Part shown: one piece after another, positions 1 to 7,375 of the stretch
How the letters are laid out: each line of letters starts with the position of its first letter
Position numbering within the stretch: position 1 is the stretch's first letter
DNA from: Dryocola sp036489025
GTDB taxonomy: Bacteria; Pseudomonadota; Gammaproteobacteria; Enterobacterales; Enterobacteriaceae
DNA length: 64,000 bases
NCBI GenBank assembly: GCA_036489025.1
Contig: DASXGN010000001.1
Span: 1-64,000 of the forward strand
Reading direction: 5' to 3'
Notes under the pieces: model-generated
Database searches by the model: none
What the model was told of the DNA's origin: nothing
What the model saw: the letters and a program-made list of their open reading frames with translations, nothing else
Made by a program: the position numbers and the translations under genes

Positions 1-2885
1 GTCACCTGGCCCTTCTGCAGGAAGCCGGTGTCGGCATCCTCTCCCTGGGTATAATCGTCATTCACGTTCTCAATGGACGGCTGCGCCGGGGCGCTGGTCA
101 GCAGGGTGAAGTCCCAGCTGTCGTCCGCCGTCCCCGAGATCGGCACGCCCACGTTGCCCGCCGCATCCACCGCCGCCACGGTCAGCCCGTGCGAACCGCT
201 CGCCAGCGCCGTCTCCGGCGTGAACTGCCACGCCCCGCTGGTCCGATCCACCGCCGCGCTGCCAATCAGCGTGCCGCCGTCGTAGATATTGACGCTGGCC
301 ACGCCGCCCGCCAGCCCCGCTTCGGTGATGGTGCCGGCGTAGGCCGGCCGGGTGTCATCGGTCACGCTGCCGTCGGCGATGCTGCCGGTTACCGGGCCCA
401 CGTCGTCGGTCAGCGTGATGCTGCCCGCCTCGAAGACGTCCGCGCCCGGCGCGGAGGTGTCCACGGTAAAACTCCAGCTACCGTCATCGGTGCCGGAGGT
501 CTGAGGGCCTTCATTGCCGGCTTTGTCCACCGCGGATACAGTAAGTTCGTGGTTGCCCTCGGCCAGATCGGTTTCCGGCGTAAAGCTCCACTTTCCGTCT
601 TCACCCACCGGCACGCTGCCGATTAATTCGCCGTTGTCATAAATATTGACGTGATCAATATCAGCCGTGGCCTCGCCGCTGTAGGTCGGGCGGGCATCAT
701 CGGTAACACCACCGTCAGCGATCGGCCCAGCGATCGGTCCCACATCGTCAGTCAGGCCTTCAGAGCCGTTAATTATCCCGGAAGTGATGTTATCCGGCGC
801 GGAAGTATCCACAGTGAAACTCCAGCTACCGTCATCGGTGCCGGAGGTCTGAGGGCCTTCATTACCGGCTTTATCCACCGCGGATACAGTAAGTTCGTGG
901 TCGCCCTCGGCCAGATCGGTGTCCGGCGTAAAGCTCCATTTCCCGTCTTCACCCACCGGCACGCTGCCGATTAATTCGCCGTTGTCATAAATATTGACGT
1001 GGTCAATATCAGCCGTGGCCTCGCCGCTGTAGGTCGGGCGGGCATCATCGGTAACACCACCGTCAGCGATCGGCCCGGCGATCGGCCCCACATCGTCAGT
1101 CAGGCCCTCAGAACCGTTAATTATCCCGGAAGTGATATTGTCCGGCCCGGACGTATCAATAATGAAGTTCCAGCCTTCATCATTTGTCCCACTCGCCTGA
1201 GCGCCTTCGTTGCCAGCTTTGTCTACCGCAGACACGGTAAATTCGTGGTCGCCAGCCGCCAAATCACCGGCAGGCGTAAAGCTCCAGCTGCCATCGCTGG
1301 CAACCTTAGCGCTTCCAATCAGCGCCCCTTTGTCATAGACGTTAACATGGTCGATGTCGGAAGTAGCCTTGCCTGCGTAGGTTGGACGTTTATCATCAGT
1401 AGTCGCGCCATCAGCAATTGCGCCGGTCACCGGGCCGACGTCATCCGTCAGAGTCACGGAGCCGCTGACTATGCCGGAAGTCCGGTTGTCAGGAGAAACG
1501 CTGTCAATGGTAAAGTTCCAGCCGGCATCCCTGGTGCCGCTAACTTGCGGGCCTTCGTTTCCGGCTTTGTCTACCGCTGAAACGGTATATTCATGGCTGG
1601 AACCTTCAGCGAGGCTGGTTGGTGTGGTAAAGCTCCACGCGCCGCCTTTGCCTACGCTCGCGATGCCTACCAGCGTGCCGTTATCGTAGATATTGACGTG
1701 ATCGATATCTGAAGTTGCTTTCCCGCTGTAGGTCGGACGCGTGTCGTTTGTCACGCCGCCGTCAGCGATGAGGCCGGTTGTTGGCGCGACATCGTCAATA
1801 AGAGAGATGCTTCCTGCAACAACGCCGGAATTCACATTATCCGGGGCGGTAACATCAGGCCTGCCTATGACAATAGGTGGAGAGACGTTTCCTGCCGGAT
1901 CTTCAGCGACGATGGAAACATCTTTATCACCTTCATGAACCGGATTCGGTTCAACGCTCCAGTTCCCGTCCCGATCGGTGATGACCGTCGTCTTTTCTCC
2001 GGTCTCGGGGTTGGTAATTGTAACGGTGGAACCAGGTTCCGCGGTCCCTGATAAATGCTTGTCGTCATTAGCATTAATGACAGGTGCATCAGGAGGCGTG
2101 CTGTCTTCGTAACGGCCCGTTGTCGTCCCGGTATTACCATTTGAGTCGGTTATCGTTACGGTAATGGTGCCATTAGGCTGAGATGTCGGTGCTTCGATGG
2201 ACCAGTTGCCGTTGTGGTCGGTCTGAGTCGTAATTTGTGAGCCGTCAGGCAGGGTAATAACAACCTGTGAATCAGGACTGGTGGACGTACCAGAAATCTC
2301 CGGGCGGCCATCTTTGTCGTTATCGGTAGCCGGGTTGATAGTCACGTCCATTTTAACGGAGCGATCGTTCCCGTCGTTATCACGAGATGTCGCATAGGCT
2401 ACGCCTGCAAGGCCTAATGCGCCGCCACCGAGTAACAAGAACGGTAGCCAGCCAAAGTTGTTGCTGTCGACTACCGGGTCCGCAACGGAAGAACCTTCGC
2501 CACCCAGAACGACTTCACTGCTATTTCCATCAGCGAGAGCAGGCGGATAATCAGCCACATCACCCGTTGTTGGAATATATTCGTAGTACTGACCGTTTTC
2601 AGCCAGGCCGATGAGATGAACTTCGTCATTGTCATAATAGTTTTCGAGAACCACATCTGCGCTATTTTCATCACCGCCTGCAAAAGTCAAAATCAGGTTA
2701 TTGCCAACGCGTCTGGTGGCCACGACCTCAGGCGCATGCCCGGTATTTTCATCAGTTAGTTCAATATTGAACTTGCCTTGCTGAGGAACCTTAATCACTA
2801 TGGCCATGTTTTTGCCAGTAATGACTTCTTGAGAAGAAATTATTCCTTTCGTCCCTCTAACACTTACTTTAATAGAGTTATCCAT
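1..2885 (-). CDS. Giant BapA-type Ig-like repeat adhesin, N-terminal part (cut by left window edge)
   Basis: The gene begins with ATG at 2885, with GGAG a few bases upstream, and stays open to the left edge, so 961 codons are visible and the C-terminus is missing. Residues 1-140 resemble the N-terminal prefix region of BapA-like biofilm adhesins and show no Sec signal, as expected for a type I secretion substrate. A hydrophobic stretch follows at about 144-166 (NNFGWLPFLLLGGG), then a linker and two short Ig-like modules (about 178-345). From about residue 347 there are five modules of 116 residues (348 bp period), each carrying variants of DDVGPI, RPTYSG, DHVNIYDNG, WSFTP and SAVDKAGNEG. Such proteins sit on the outer surface and mediate cell-cell or surface adhesion; the exporter is normally encoded near the 3' end, outside this window. 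The gene lies 54 bp downstream of the OmpA-like gene on the same strand. Family assignment is firm; ligand and function are inference. Confidence 0.88.
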   Translation of the reverse strand, partial: MDNSIKVSVRGTKGIISSQEVITGKNMAIVIKVPQQGKFNIELTDENTGHAPEVVATRRVGNNLILTFAGGDENSADVVLENYYDNDEVHLIGLAENGQYYEYIPTTGDVADYPPALADGNSSEVVLGGEGSSVADPVVDSNNFGWLPFLLLGGGALGLAGVAYATSRDNDGNDRSVKMDVTINPATDNDKDGRPEISGTSTSPDSQVVITLPDGSQITTQTDHNGNWSIEAPTSQPNGTITVTITDSNGNTGTTTGRYEDSTPPDAPVINANDDKHLSGTAEPGSTVTITNPETGEKTTVITDRDGNWSVEPNPVHEGDKDVSIVAEDPAGNVSPPIVIGRPDVTAPDNVNSGVVAGSISLIDDVAPTTGLIADGGVTNDTRPTYSGKATSDIDHVNIYDNGTLVGIASVGKGGAWSFTTPTSLAEGSSHEYTVSAVDKAGNEGPQVSGTRDAGWNFTIDSVSPDNRTSGIVSGSVTLTDDVGPVTGAIADGATTDDKRPTYAGKATSDIDHVNVYDKGALIGSAKVASDGSWSFTPAGDLAAGDHEFTVSAVDKAGNEGAQASGTNDEGWNFIIDTSGPDNITSGIINGSEGLTDDVGPIAGPIADGGVTDDARPTYSGEATADIDHVNIYDNGELIGSVPVGEDGKWSFTPDTDLAEGDHELTVSAVDKAGNEGPQTSGTDDGSWSFTVDTSAPDNITSGIINGSEGLTDDVGPIAGPIADGGVTDDARPTYSGEATADIDHVNIYDNGELIGSVPVGEDGKWSFTPETDLAEGNHELTVSAVDKAGNEGPQTSGTDDGSWSFTVDTSAPGADVFEAGSITLTDDVGPVTGSIADGSVTDDTRPAYAGTITEAGLAGGVASVNIYDGGTLIGSAAVDRTSGAWQFTPETALASGSHGLTVAAVDAAGNVGVPISGTADDSWDFTLLTSAPAQPSIENVNDDYTQGEDADTGFLQKGQV
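109..1845 (-). repeat. Five tandem 348 bp repeats encoding Ig-like modules
   Basis: The motif reading cagctaccgt or close variants recurs on the + strand at 1519, 1171, 823 and 475, exactly 348 bp apart, which equals 116 codons. The copies around 454-801 and 802-1149 are almost identical over long stretches. The copy nearest the left edge (about 109-453) is clearly diverged and more GC-rich. The repeats are in frame within the adhesin gene. Confidence 0.9.
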
Positions 2886-2939
2886 TTTTACTCCAATATA
2901 GACAAAGAGATTATTTATAAACAATAAAAACCCAGTAAG

Positions 2940-3902
2940 TTAATTAACTGTTTTTTTAATAATTACTTTTTTAACGCCATAGACTTCAACCTCAACCCGC
3001 CTATTTGGCTGGTTGCAATTTATAATTTCAGAACGTGTTTTATACTTCATCTCACAGCCTTCCACGACAGGATTTGTTATACCCAAGCCCTGGGAAATGA
3101 TACGGTCGCCAGGCAGGCCATAAGAAATAAATTTAGCGACAACAGTTTGTGCGCGCTGCGTGGAGAGCGAAATATTACGGTTCACATCACCCATTGTGTC
3201 GGCATAACCGTTCACGACAATTTTACTAATAGAGTTAAAATCAGTATCTATTTTTTCAGCCAGTGATTTTAAATTTGATGATGCGCCAGGAAGGAGGCCT
3301 TGCTCATCAGAACGACCTACCTTAAATAACGCTGAAGCGTTGATATTATAAATGCCCGCGGGGCAGTCACGCTGGCTATTTACACGTGAGATTGTATGAT
3401 ATTGAACATTAAGAGTGTCCGTATATTTAACAGCCTGTGCTGCATCTACCCAGCGTCCTAACGTTTTGCCACTGCTATCAATTGCAACCTGATAATAATA
3501 TGTCTTGCTGGCTTCCAACACGGGCGACATAAGTTCAAGGCCGTCTTTAGCCCCCACAATGCCTTCTTTCTTGTTCCCCGGAATGATCGTCATAGCGGTT
3601 TTTCCCGGACACAACGCAAGGCCTACGGCCTGATGCTCTGAGAAAAGGCTCGCATGATACTGGTTATTAACATACACATTGACCGGCAGCACTTGATAAT
3701 CATCGTTATCCCTTTGCAAGCGAAAAATAATCACGTGCGCGCGCGTATTATTTTCCTGCCATTGAATGGCACGGGCAGGGATATCCATTTCCCATGTTGC
3801 CTTGTTCTCTTTGGCATTAGCAAAGACAACGTCTGGCAATGTGAAAAAAGCAGCAAATAACAATATAAATAAACTTATTCTCAGCTTTTTAAATGCAAGC
3901 AT
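2940..3902 (-). CDS. OmpA-family periplasmic/outer membrane protein
   Basis: The 320-residue product has a typical Sec signal peptide (hydrophobic core about residues 9-26, cleavage probably after VFA or ANA near 28-30). Its C-terminal third is an OmpA-like peptidoglycan-binding domain, recognisable from VNGYADTMGD, the NISLSTQRAQTVV helix and the final NRRVEVEV. The middle region (about 35-180) resembles no domain I can name. The likely role is a non-covalent anchor to the cell wall. It lies 33 bp after the LuxR-type gene and 54 bp before the giant adhesin on the same strand, so it is probably co-transcribed with them and may assist adhesin export or display; that link is inference. Codon use is more AT-rich than in the core genes further right. 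Confidence 0.85.
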   Translation of the reverse strand: MLAFKKLRISLFILLFAAFFTLPDVVFANAKENKATWEMDIPARAIQWQENNTRAHVIIFRLQRDNDDYQVLPVNVYVNNQYHASLFSEHQAVGLALCPGKTAMTIIPGNKKEGIVGAKDGLELMSPVLEASKTYYYQVAIDSSGKTLGRWVDAAQAVKYTDTLNVQYHTISRVNSQRDCPAGIYNINASALFKVGRSDEQGLLPGASSNLKSLAEKIDTDFNSISKIVVNGYADTMGDVNRNISLSTQRAQTVVAKFISYGLPGDRIISQGLGITNPVVEGCEMKYKTRSEIINCNQPNRRVEVEVYGVKKVIIKKTVN

Positions 3903-3935
3903 GATGACTGTCCTTATAAATAAGATTTAATCCTG

Positions 3936-4532
3936 TTAGATAACGGTGTGCTGTGCGATCTGGCCATGAATCGATGTCAATAAGAGCATCTTGCAAAGAT
4001 AATCGTTGACATAGAGCAAGGATTTTCCATTCATTTTTTTCATGCCGAGCTTATGCCGCACATTGACTTTATGCCTGGAGATATCCTTTACAGATACGCT
4101 TAGCCTTCTTGATATTTCATTGGGAGACATTCCCTGACTCAACAAATTAAGAATCATTCTTTCAGGTGCGCTCAGCAGGAGACCTCGATGGTATTTTTGC
4201 TTGCCATACTTTTTAAGCCACGGAATAATTTGACTACAAGGTAATCGTTTCGAAAGAAGCTTATCTGCAAAACTTTCTACGGAGTCGATACCAAAGTAGT
4301 TAGTAACAAATACCAATTTTAAATTTTCCGGCATGTCAATTCCGGTTAAAAAATCAAGACGTTCCGGATCGTGTATATCAATAATAAGAAAACATGGTAG
4401 TTTACAACTGGTATCAAAGTTCAAAGCATCCGTTGTCGGACACAGGGTACAAATGTCATAACCTGATTTTGTAAAAATTGCCTGCAAGCCTAAATTAAAA
4501 TATATATCCTCTGACAATATATAAATTTTCAT
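3936..4532 (-). CDS. LuxR/FixJ-type HTH transcriptional regulator
   Basis: The protein has 198 residues. The C-terminal part (about 120-175) is a LuxR-type helix-turn-helix: SAPERMILNLLSQGMSPNEI, then SRRLSVSVKDISRHKVNVR. The N-terminal 100 residues look like a degenerate receiver domain: an acidic pair (Glu8, Asp9) and Asp52 at the end of a hydrophobic strand are present, but the usual conserved Thr and Lys positions are not clear. No sensor kinase is encoded nearby. Its start overlaps the stop of the upstream winged-helix gene by four bases, which suggests translational coupling. Position in the adhesin gene cluster suggests control of the adhesin. It resembles small fimbrial or biofilm regulators of enterobacteria, but I do not recognise a named orthologue. 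Confidence 0.8.
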   Translation of the reverse strand: MKIYILSEDIYFNLGLQAIFTKSGYDICTLCPTTDALNFDTSCKLPCFLIIDIHDPERLDFLTGIDMPENLKLVFVTNYFGIDSVESFADKLLSKRLPCSQIIPWLKKYGKQKYHRGLLLSAPERMILNLLSQGMSPNEISRRLSVSVKDISRHKVNVRHKLGMKKMNGKSLLYVNDYLCKMLLLTSIHGQIAQHTVI

Positions 4533-4948
4533 ATTCCTTTATCCCTGTTGTAGTGACCTCCTTCATCATCTTTATAGAAATAAAACGGTCTTATTATGTC
4601 TTGCTTTAGTGTGTAACCCTTTTTATCCATTGTTTCGATCCGCATAATGAAATCATGCGGCACGCCTAATTTTGCCAGACGAAAATTGAGGGCCTGCATG
4701 ACCTGCCACATTCTCTGATTAGAGGACTTGAGCCCGTGCGAATCCCAGACATTAAAAAGAATCTGTTCATTCGTAACGATTTTTCCATTTGCATACTCAA
4801 GTAGATAAAGGAAGAGTCTCATCATGGTGTCACGCAATACATAGCTGTAACAGGGCCGCCCTTTAGAATCAAAGCTGCTCACCTTTCTATGTATAATTTC
4901 AAAACGAACACTACTTCCCAAATAATATCCAATCAGTATTCTTTCCAT
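4529..4948 (-). CDS. Small winged-helix regulator (CadC/ToxR-like DNA-binding domain only)
   Basis: The 139-residue product is essentially a single OmpR/PhoB-type winged-helix domain, like the cytoplasmic part of CadC or ToxR. Features include LRDTMMRLFLYLLEYANGKI (helix 1), EQILFNVWDSHG (helix 2 and loop), SNQRMWQVMQALNFRLAKLG (recognition helix) and the wing MRIETMDKKGYTL. Unlike ToxR relatives it has no transmembrane segment and ends in a charged tail. It is first in a minus-strand series (winged helix, LuxR type, OmpA-like, adhesin) and overlaps the next gene by four bases. A role in transcriptional control of this locus is inferred from position. DNA is AT-rich. Confidence 0.75.
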   Translation of the reverse strand: MERILIGYYLGSSVRFEIIHRKVSSFDSKGRPCYSYVLRDTMMRLFLYLLEYANGKIVTNEQILFNVWDSHGLKSSNQRMWQVMQALNFRLAKLGVPHDFIMRIETMDKKGYTLKQDIIRPFYFYKDDEGGHYNRDKGI

Positions 4949-5697
4949 AAATCACCCTATACTGAATTACCTTATACTAAAATAAAGAGCTCCCACCTTA
5001 AGATCATAAAACTGGAGAGCCACATCTTACCAACTGCAAAAAAAAACAAAACTTATTAAACTCCCCCACAAACACTCAACATAATTAACTGGCAGAAATA
5101 CATTACACAGCCAATACAACCAAATACCCATTTGCATACACCTACAGTTAACAACAATTCAACATTTATTGGCCTTACATTAAAAATGACTCATCAAAAA
5201 AACATCAATTTAAAATCTTTTATTTCGACGACATCAAAGAATAAAACTCTAAACCCAAGAGCCTGCAAGCCTGGAATAGCCAATATCTTAGTAATTTTAT
5301 GAATAGGTACAATCTCAACCGTTTCATTCATAATATTTACTGAAATTAAGAATCTTATACACACAAAAACCAAGAAAAAAACAAATTAATTCAACACGTT
5401 ACAAATACAAAAGCATTCAATTAAATAGTGTACTTATAAAATAAAAGTAAAAAAAAGGTGCTATCCCACTTAAAATGACAATTAAAATCCAATCTCAAAT
5501 AATTAAATCAAAAAAACACACCATAAGAACACCATGGTAATAACTTTTTATTTTCAAAATATTAAATAAAAAACCACAACCTATTAATTTAATTACATCA
5601 CTGGCCCTGAAAAAATCACGAAATCGGTTGCGCCTTGCTATCATATTATTTAATATAATAGCTTTCGCGCACTGCTTTTTAGTCATGGTGAATAACA
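4949..5697. other. Very AT-rich divergent intergenic region (749 bp)
   Basis: No convincing gene. The sequence is dominated by A and T runs on both strands and must hold the promoters for the minus-strand regulator-OmpA-adhesin series and for the + strand MarT-like gene. This composition is typical of H-NS-bound silenced DNA in enterobacteria. A possible 67-codon minus-strand frame (5495-5698) has no clear ribosome binding site or recognisable product and is not annotated. Confidence 0.6.
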
Positions 5698-6468
5698 ATG
5701 CCTACTGCCTACCTCATTAATGAGCGCATACAGTTTAGACCTGATTTAAATCAGTTGATTAGCAACAACAATAACAAACAAAAATATTCCATCCCCGCAC
5801 CTGCTAGCCGATGCCTATTACTTTTAATCACCGCCCGAGTTCTGGTGACACAGTCACAGCTATTCAGTTATGTCTGGGGTGAGCAAGGCGAAGAGGTTAC
5901 ACCAAACAATCTTTATCAAAATATCAGCCTGCTTAGAAAAGCCTTCAGAAATCTTACAGACACTGATAACAACTGGATCATTACGATTCCCAGAAAGGGA
6001 TTCAAAATAGATAATAACGTTATTATTGAAGAGATTGAAATTGTCGACAGCGAAGAGCATCTGACATTGAAAGGCCAAACCAATGGAACGGTTAATCTAC
6101 TTGATTTGTATAAAAGCACTCTGCGAAAAAAAATATCTTTCGGGATCTACGTTATTACTTTCCTTGTATTTCTAAGCACTATTCCCTTCCTATATAAGGT
6201 CATCGATTCATCACATAGCATCGCTGACCAGTTCGTTTTCAATGCAAAAATTGACCATTGCCAGCTATACATAAATAATGATATGGGAGAAACAAAAAAT
6301 CAGCAGAAAATATTAAGAATTTTACAACCCAACTGTAAAAAATTCCCGCATGTGTATATAACAGCTTATAGCATTATGCATACGGCAACGTTAATTGCAT
6401 GCGAGAAACCGATAAGCCGTTCACGGGCACATTGCGTCTCCATGTTGCTAAGAGGTTATAAGCTCTGA
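5698..6468 (+). CDS. ToxR/CadC-like membrane-bound transcriptional regulator (MarT-like)
   Basis: The 256-residue protein has an N-terminal winged-helix domain (about 1-110) containing LLLLITARVLVTQSQLFSYV, then WGEQGEEVTPNNLYQNISLL and the wing ITIPRKGFKI. One transmembrane segment follows (about 146-168, FGIYVITFLVFLSTIPFLY) and a short periplasmic C-terminal domain with several cysteines. This is the architecture of one-component regulators such as CadC, ToxR and Salmonella MarT. The next gene is a FidL-like membrane protein starting inside its stop codon, the same pairing as marT-fidL in Salmonella SPI-3, where MarT activates the adhesin gene misL. The giant adhesin on the other side of the AT-rich gap is therefore a plausible target; that is inference. 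Confidence 0.82.
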   Translation: MPTAYLINERIQFRPDLNQLISNNNNKQKYSIPAPASRCLLLLITARVLVTQSQLFSYVWGEQGEEVTPNNLYQNISLLRKAFRNLTDTDNNWIITIPRKGFKIDNNVIIEEIEIVDSEEHLTLKGQTNGTVNLLDLYKSTLRKKISFGIYVITFLVFLSTIPFLYKVIDSSHSIADQFVFNAKIDHCQLYINNDMGETKNQQKILRILQPNCKKFPHVYITAYSIMHTATLIACEKPISRSRAHCVSMLLRGYKL

Positions 6469-6932
6469 TGAACAAAAAAATCTATTGCTGTATCATTGTT
6501 CTTATCGGAATCATTTTGGTTGGCTGTTTTTTATACAATAAACATCAAAGGCATTATTTTTCATGTACCGCTCACTATCAGGTTAGTCACGATAATATTT
6601 ATTTGAGAGCCATGTTCCGCCTGGTTTTTAATGGTGATGAAGGTATTGCCATGTTGACCGGTGAGGTGAAAGATGAGCAGGACAGGCACCTGCCGCTAAA
6701 CCGGCAAATGCGATTTGTTTTCAACGAGAATAACTCGAATTATATCCTGCATTCTGTTGCCAGGATTAAGGAAAGCTTTGATGAAGTCAATGATAGACTA
6801 CTAAGCAGGCTCATCGCTTCGTTTTATTATGAGCCGAATGCCACGGTTCAGTACAATATTATAAAACAGAGCAATGGTGACTATGTCGTCTACGAAGGCA
6901 AACTGCCCCAGGCTTATTGCCATAATTCGTAA
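6468..6932 (+). CDS. FidL-like small membrane protein
   Basis: The 154-residue product has one N-terminal membrane segment (about 5-22, IYCCIIVLIGIILVGCFLY) and a soluble, presumably periplasmic domain of about 125 residues. Its start ATG shares the last base of the upstream stop (TGATG), so the two genes are translationally coupled. Size, topology and position directly after a ToxR-like gene match FidL of Salmonella SPI-3. By analogy with other ToxR-type regulators followed by small periplasmic-facing partners, it may stabilise or modulate the regulator. The biochemical function of FidL proteins is not established. The cysteine in VGC could suggest a lipobox, but the preceding residues fit a plain membrane anchor better. 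Confidence 0.72.
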   Translation: MNKKIYCCIIVLIGIILVGCFLYNKHQRHYFSCTAHYQVSHDNIYLRAMFRLVFNGDEGIAMLTGEVKDEQDRHLPLNRQMRFVFNENNSNYILHSVARIKESFDEVNDRLLSRLIASFYYEPNATVQYNIIKQSNGDYVVYEGKLPQAYCHNS

Positions 6933-7038
6933 AGTAACGACTGTCGTCGAGCACTTTTCAAATTGATTGAGACCATAGCATCAGCCCGCCCGTACCGGTT
7001 TAGGCTTCCTGACTGCAAATCAGCGAAAATGATAAACT

Positions 7039-7308
7039 AAAAAAGCCAGCAGTATTATCTGCTGGCCGGTGAAAAACACCAATACTCAGTCACACTTTGA
7101 CGTTAGCGATTCAGCGTTTCCCGGTCATCGGGACAGTAACCTCCCACTGCATTAAGTCTTCGAGCATCCTCAGACGTTGCCCTGCTGTCAGGCGAGCCAG
7201 CCATCCAGCCCCTGCACATGTCGCGGTAACAGACTGTGTGGCGGCAAAGTAATTTCGGTAAAACTCAACGGGTGATGACCGTTTCATATCCCCCTCCTCG
7301 CTTTCATC
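7039..7308 (-). ncRNA. sgrS: SgrS small RNA
   Basis: On the minus strand the sequence from about 7095 downwards (GTGTGACTGAGTATTGGTGT) matches the base-pairing region of E. coli SgrS that targets ptsG mRNA. It is followed by a short CACC-containing hairpin and a terminator stem (CCAGCAG...CTGCTGG, 7045-7066) with a U tract. The likely 5' end is the GATGAAAG at 7308, aligned with the E. coli start. The RNA also encodes SgrT. It acts with Hfq to repress sugar PTS mRNAs when phosphosugars accumulate. Position divergent from sgrR is the conserved arrangement. At about 270 nt it is longer than the 227 nt E. coli RNA. The exact 5' end is inferred. Confidence 0.92.
7111..7287 (-). CDS. sgrT: SgrT, glucose uptake inhibitor peptide encoded in SgrS
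   Basis: The 58-residue peptide starts at ATG 7287 behind a strong AGGAGG site. It shares with E. coli SgrT (43 residues) the core FYRNYFAAT, WLARLT, QRLRMLEDLMQW. SgrT inhibits glucose transport through EIICB-Glc (PtsG). This version is longer, with an inserted stretch (about residues 18-28) and an extended C-terminus after MQW. The reading frame also continues upstream, but the strong ribosome binding site and similarity favour this start. Confidence 0.88.
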   Translation of the reverse strand: MKRSSPVEFYRNYFAATQSVTATCAGAGWLARLTAGQRLRMLEDLMQWEVTVPMTGKR

Positions 7309-7375
7309 GCTGATGATTATTGGCGTAATATAGGGAAAGTTAAATTGATGAGTTTCTTCGTGGAGTTCCCCTTTT

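Noticed and set aside
109..1845. Regularly spaced repeats that could suggest a CRISPR array
   Set aside because: The 348 bp period is in frame with the adhesin gene and the units encode Ig-like domains; there are no short identical repeats with unique spacers.
73..1938. Several + strand frames of 65-193 codons in the first 2 kb
   Set aside because: They are antisense to the adhesin repeats and repeat among themselves only because the adhesin modules repeat.
5495..5698. 67-codon minus-strand frame in the AT-rich gap
   Set aside because: No convincing ribosome binding site and no similarity to a known protein; its 5' end lies on the start of the MarT-like gene.
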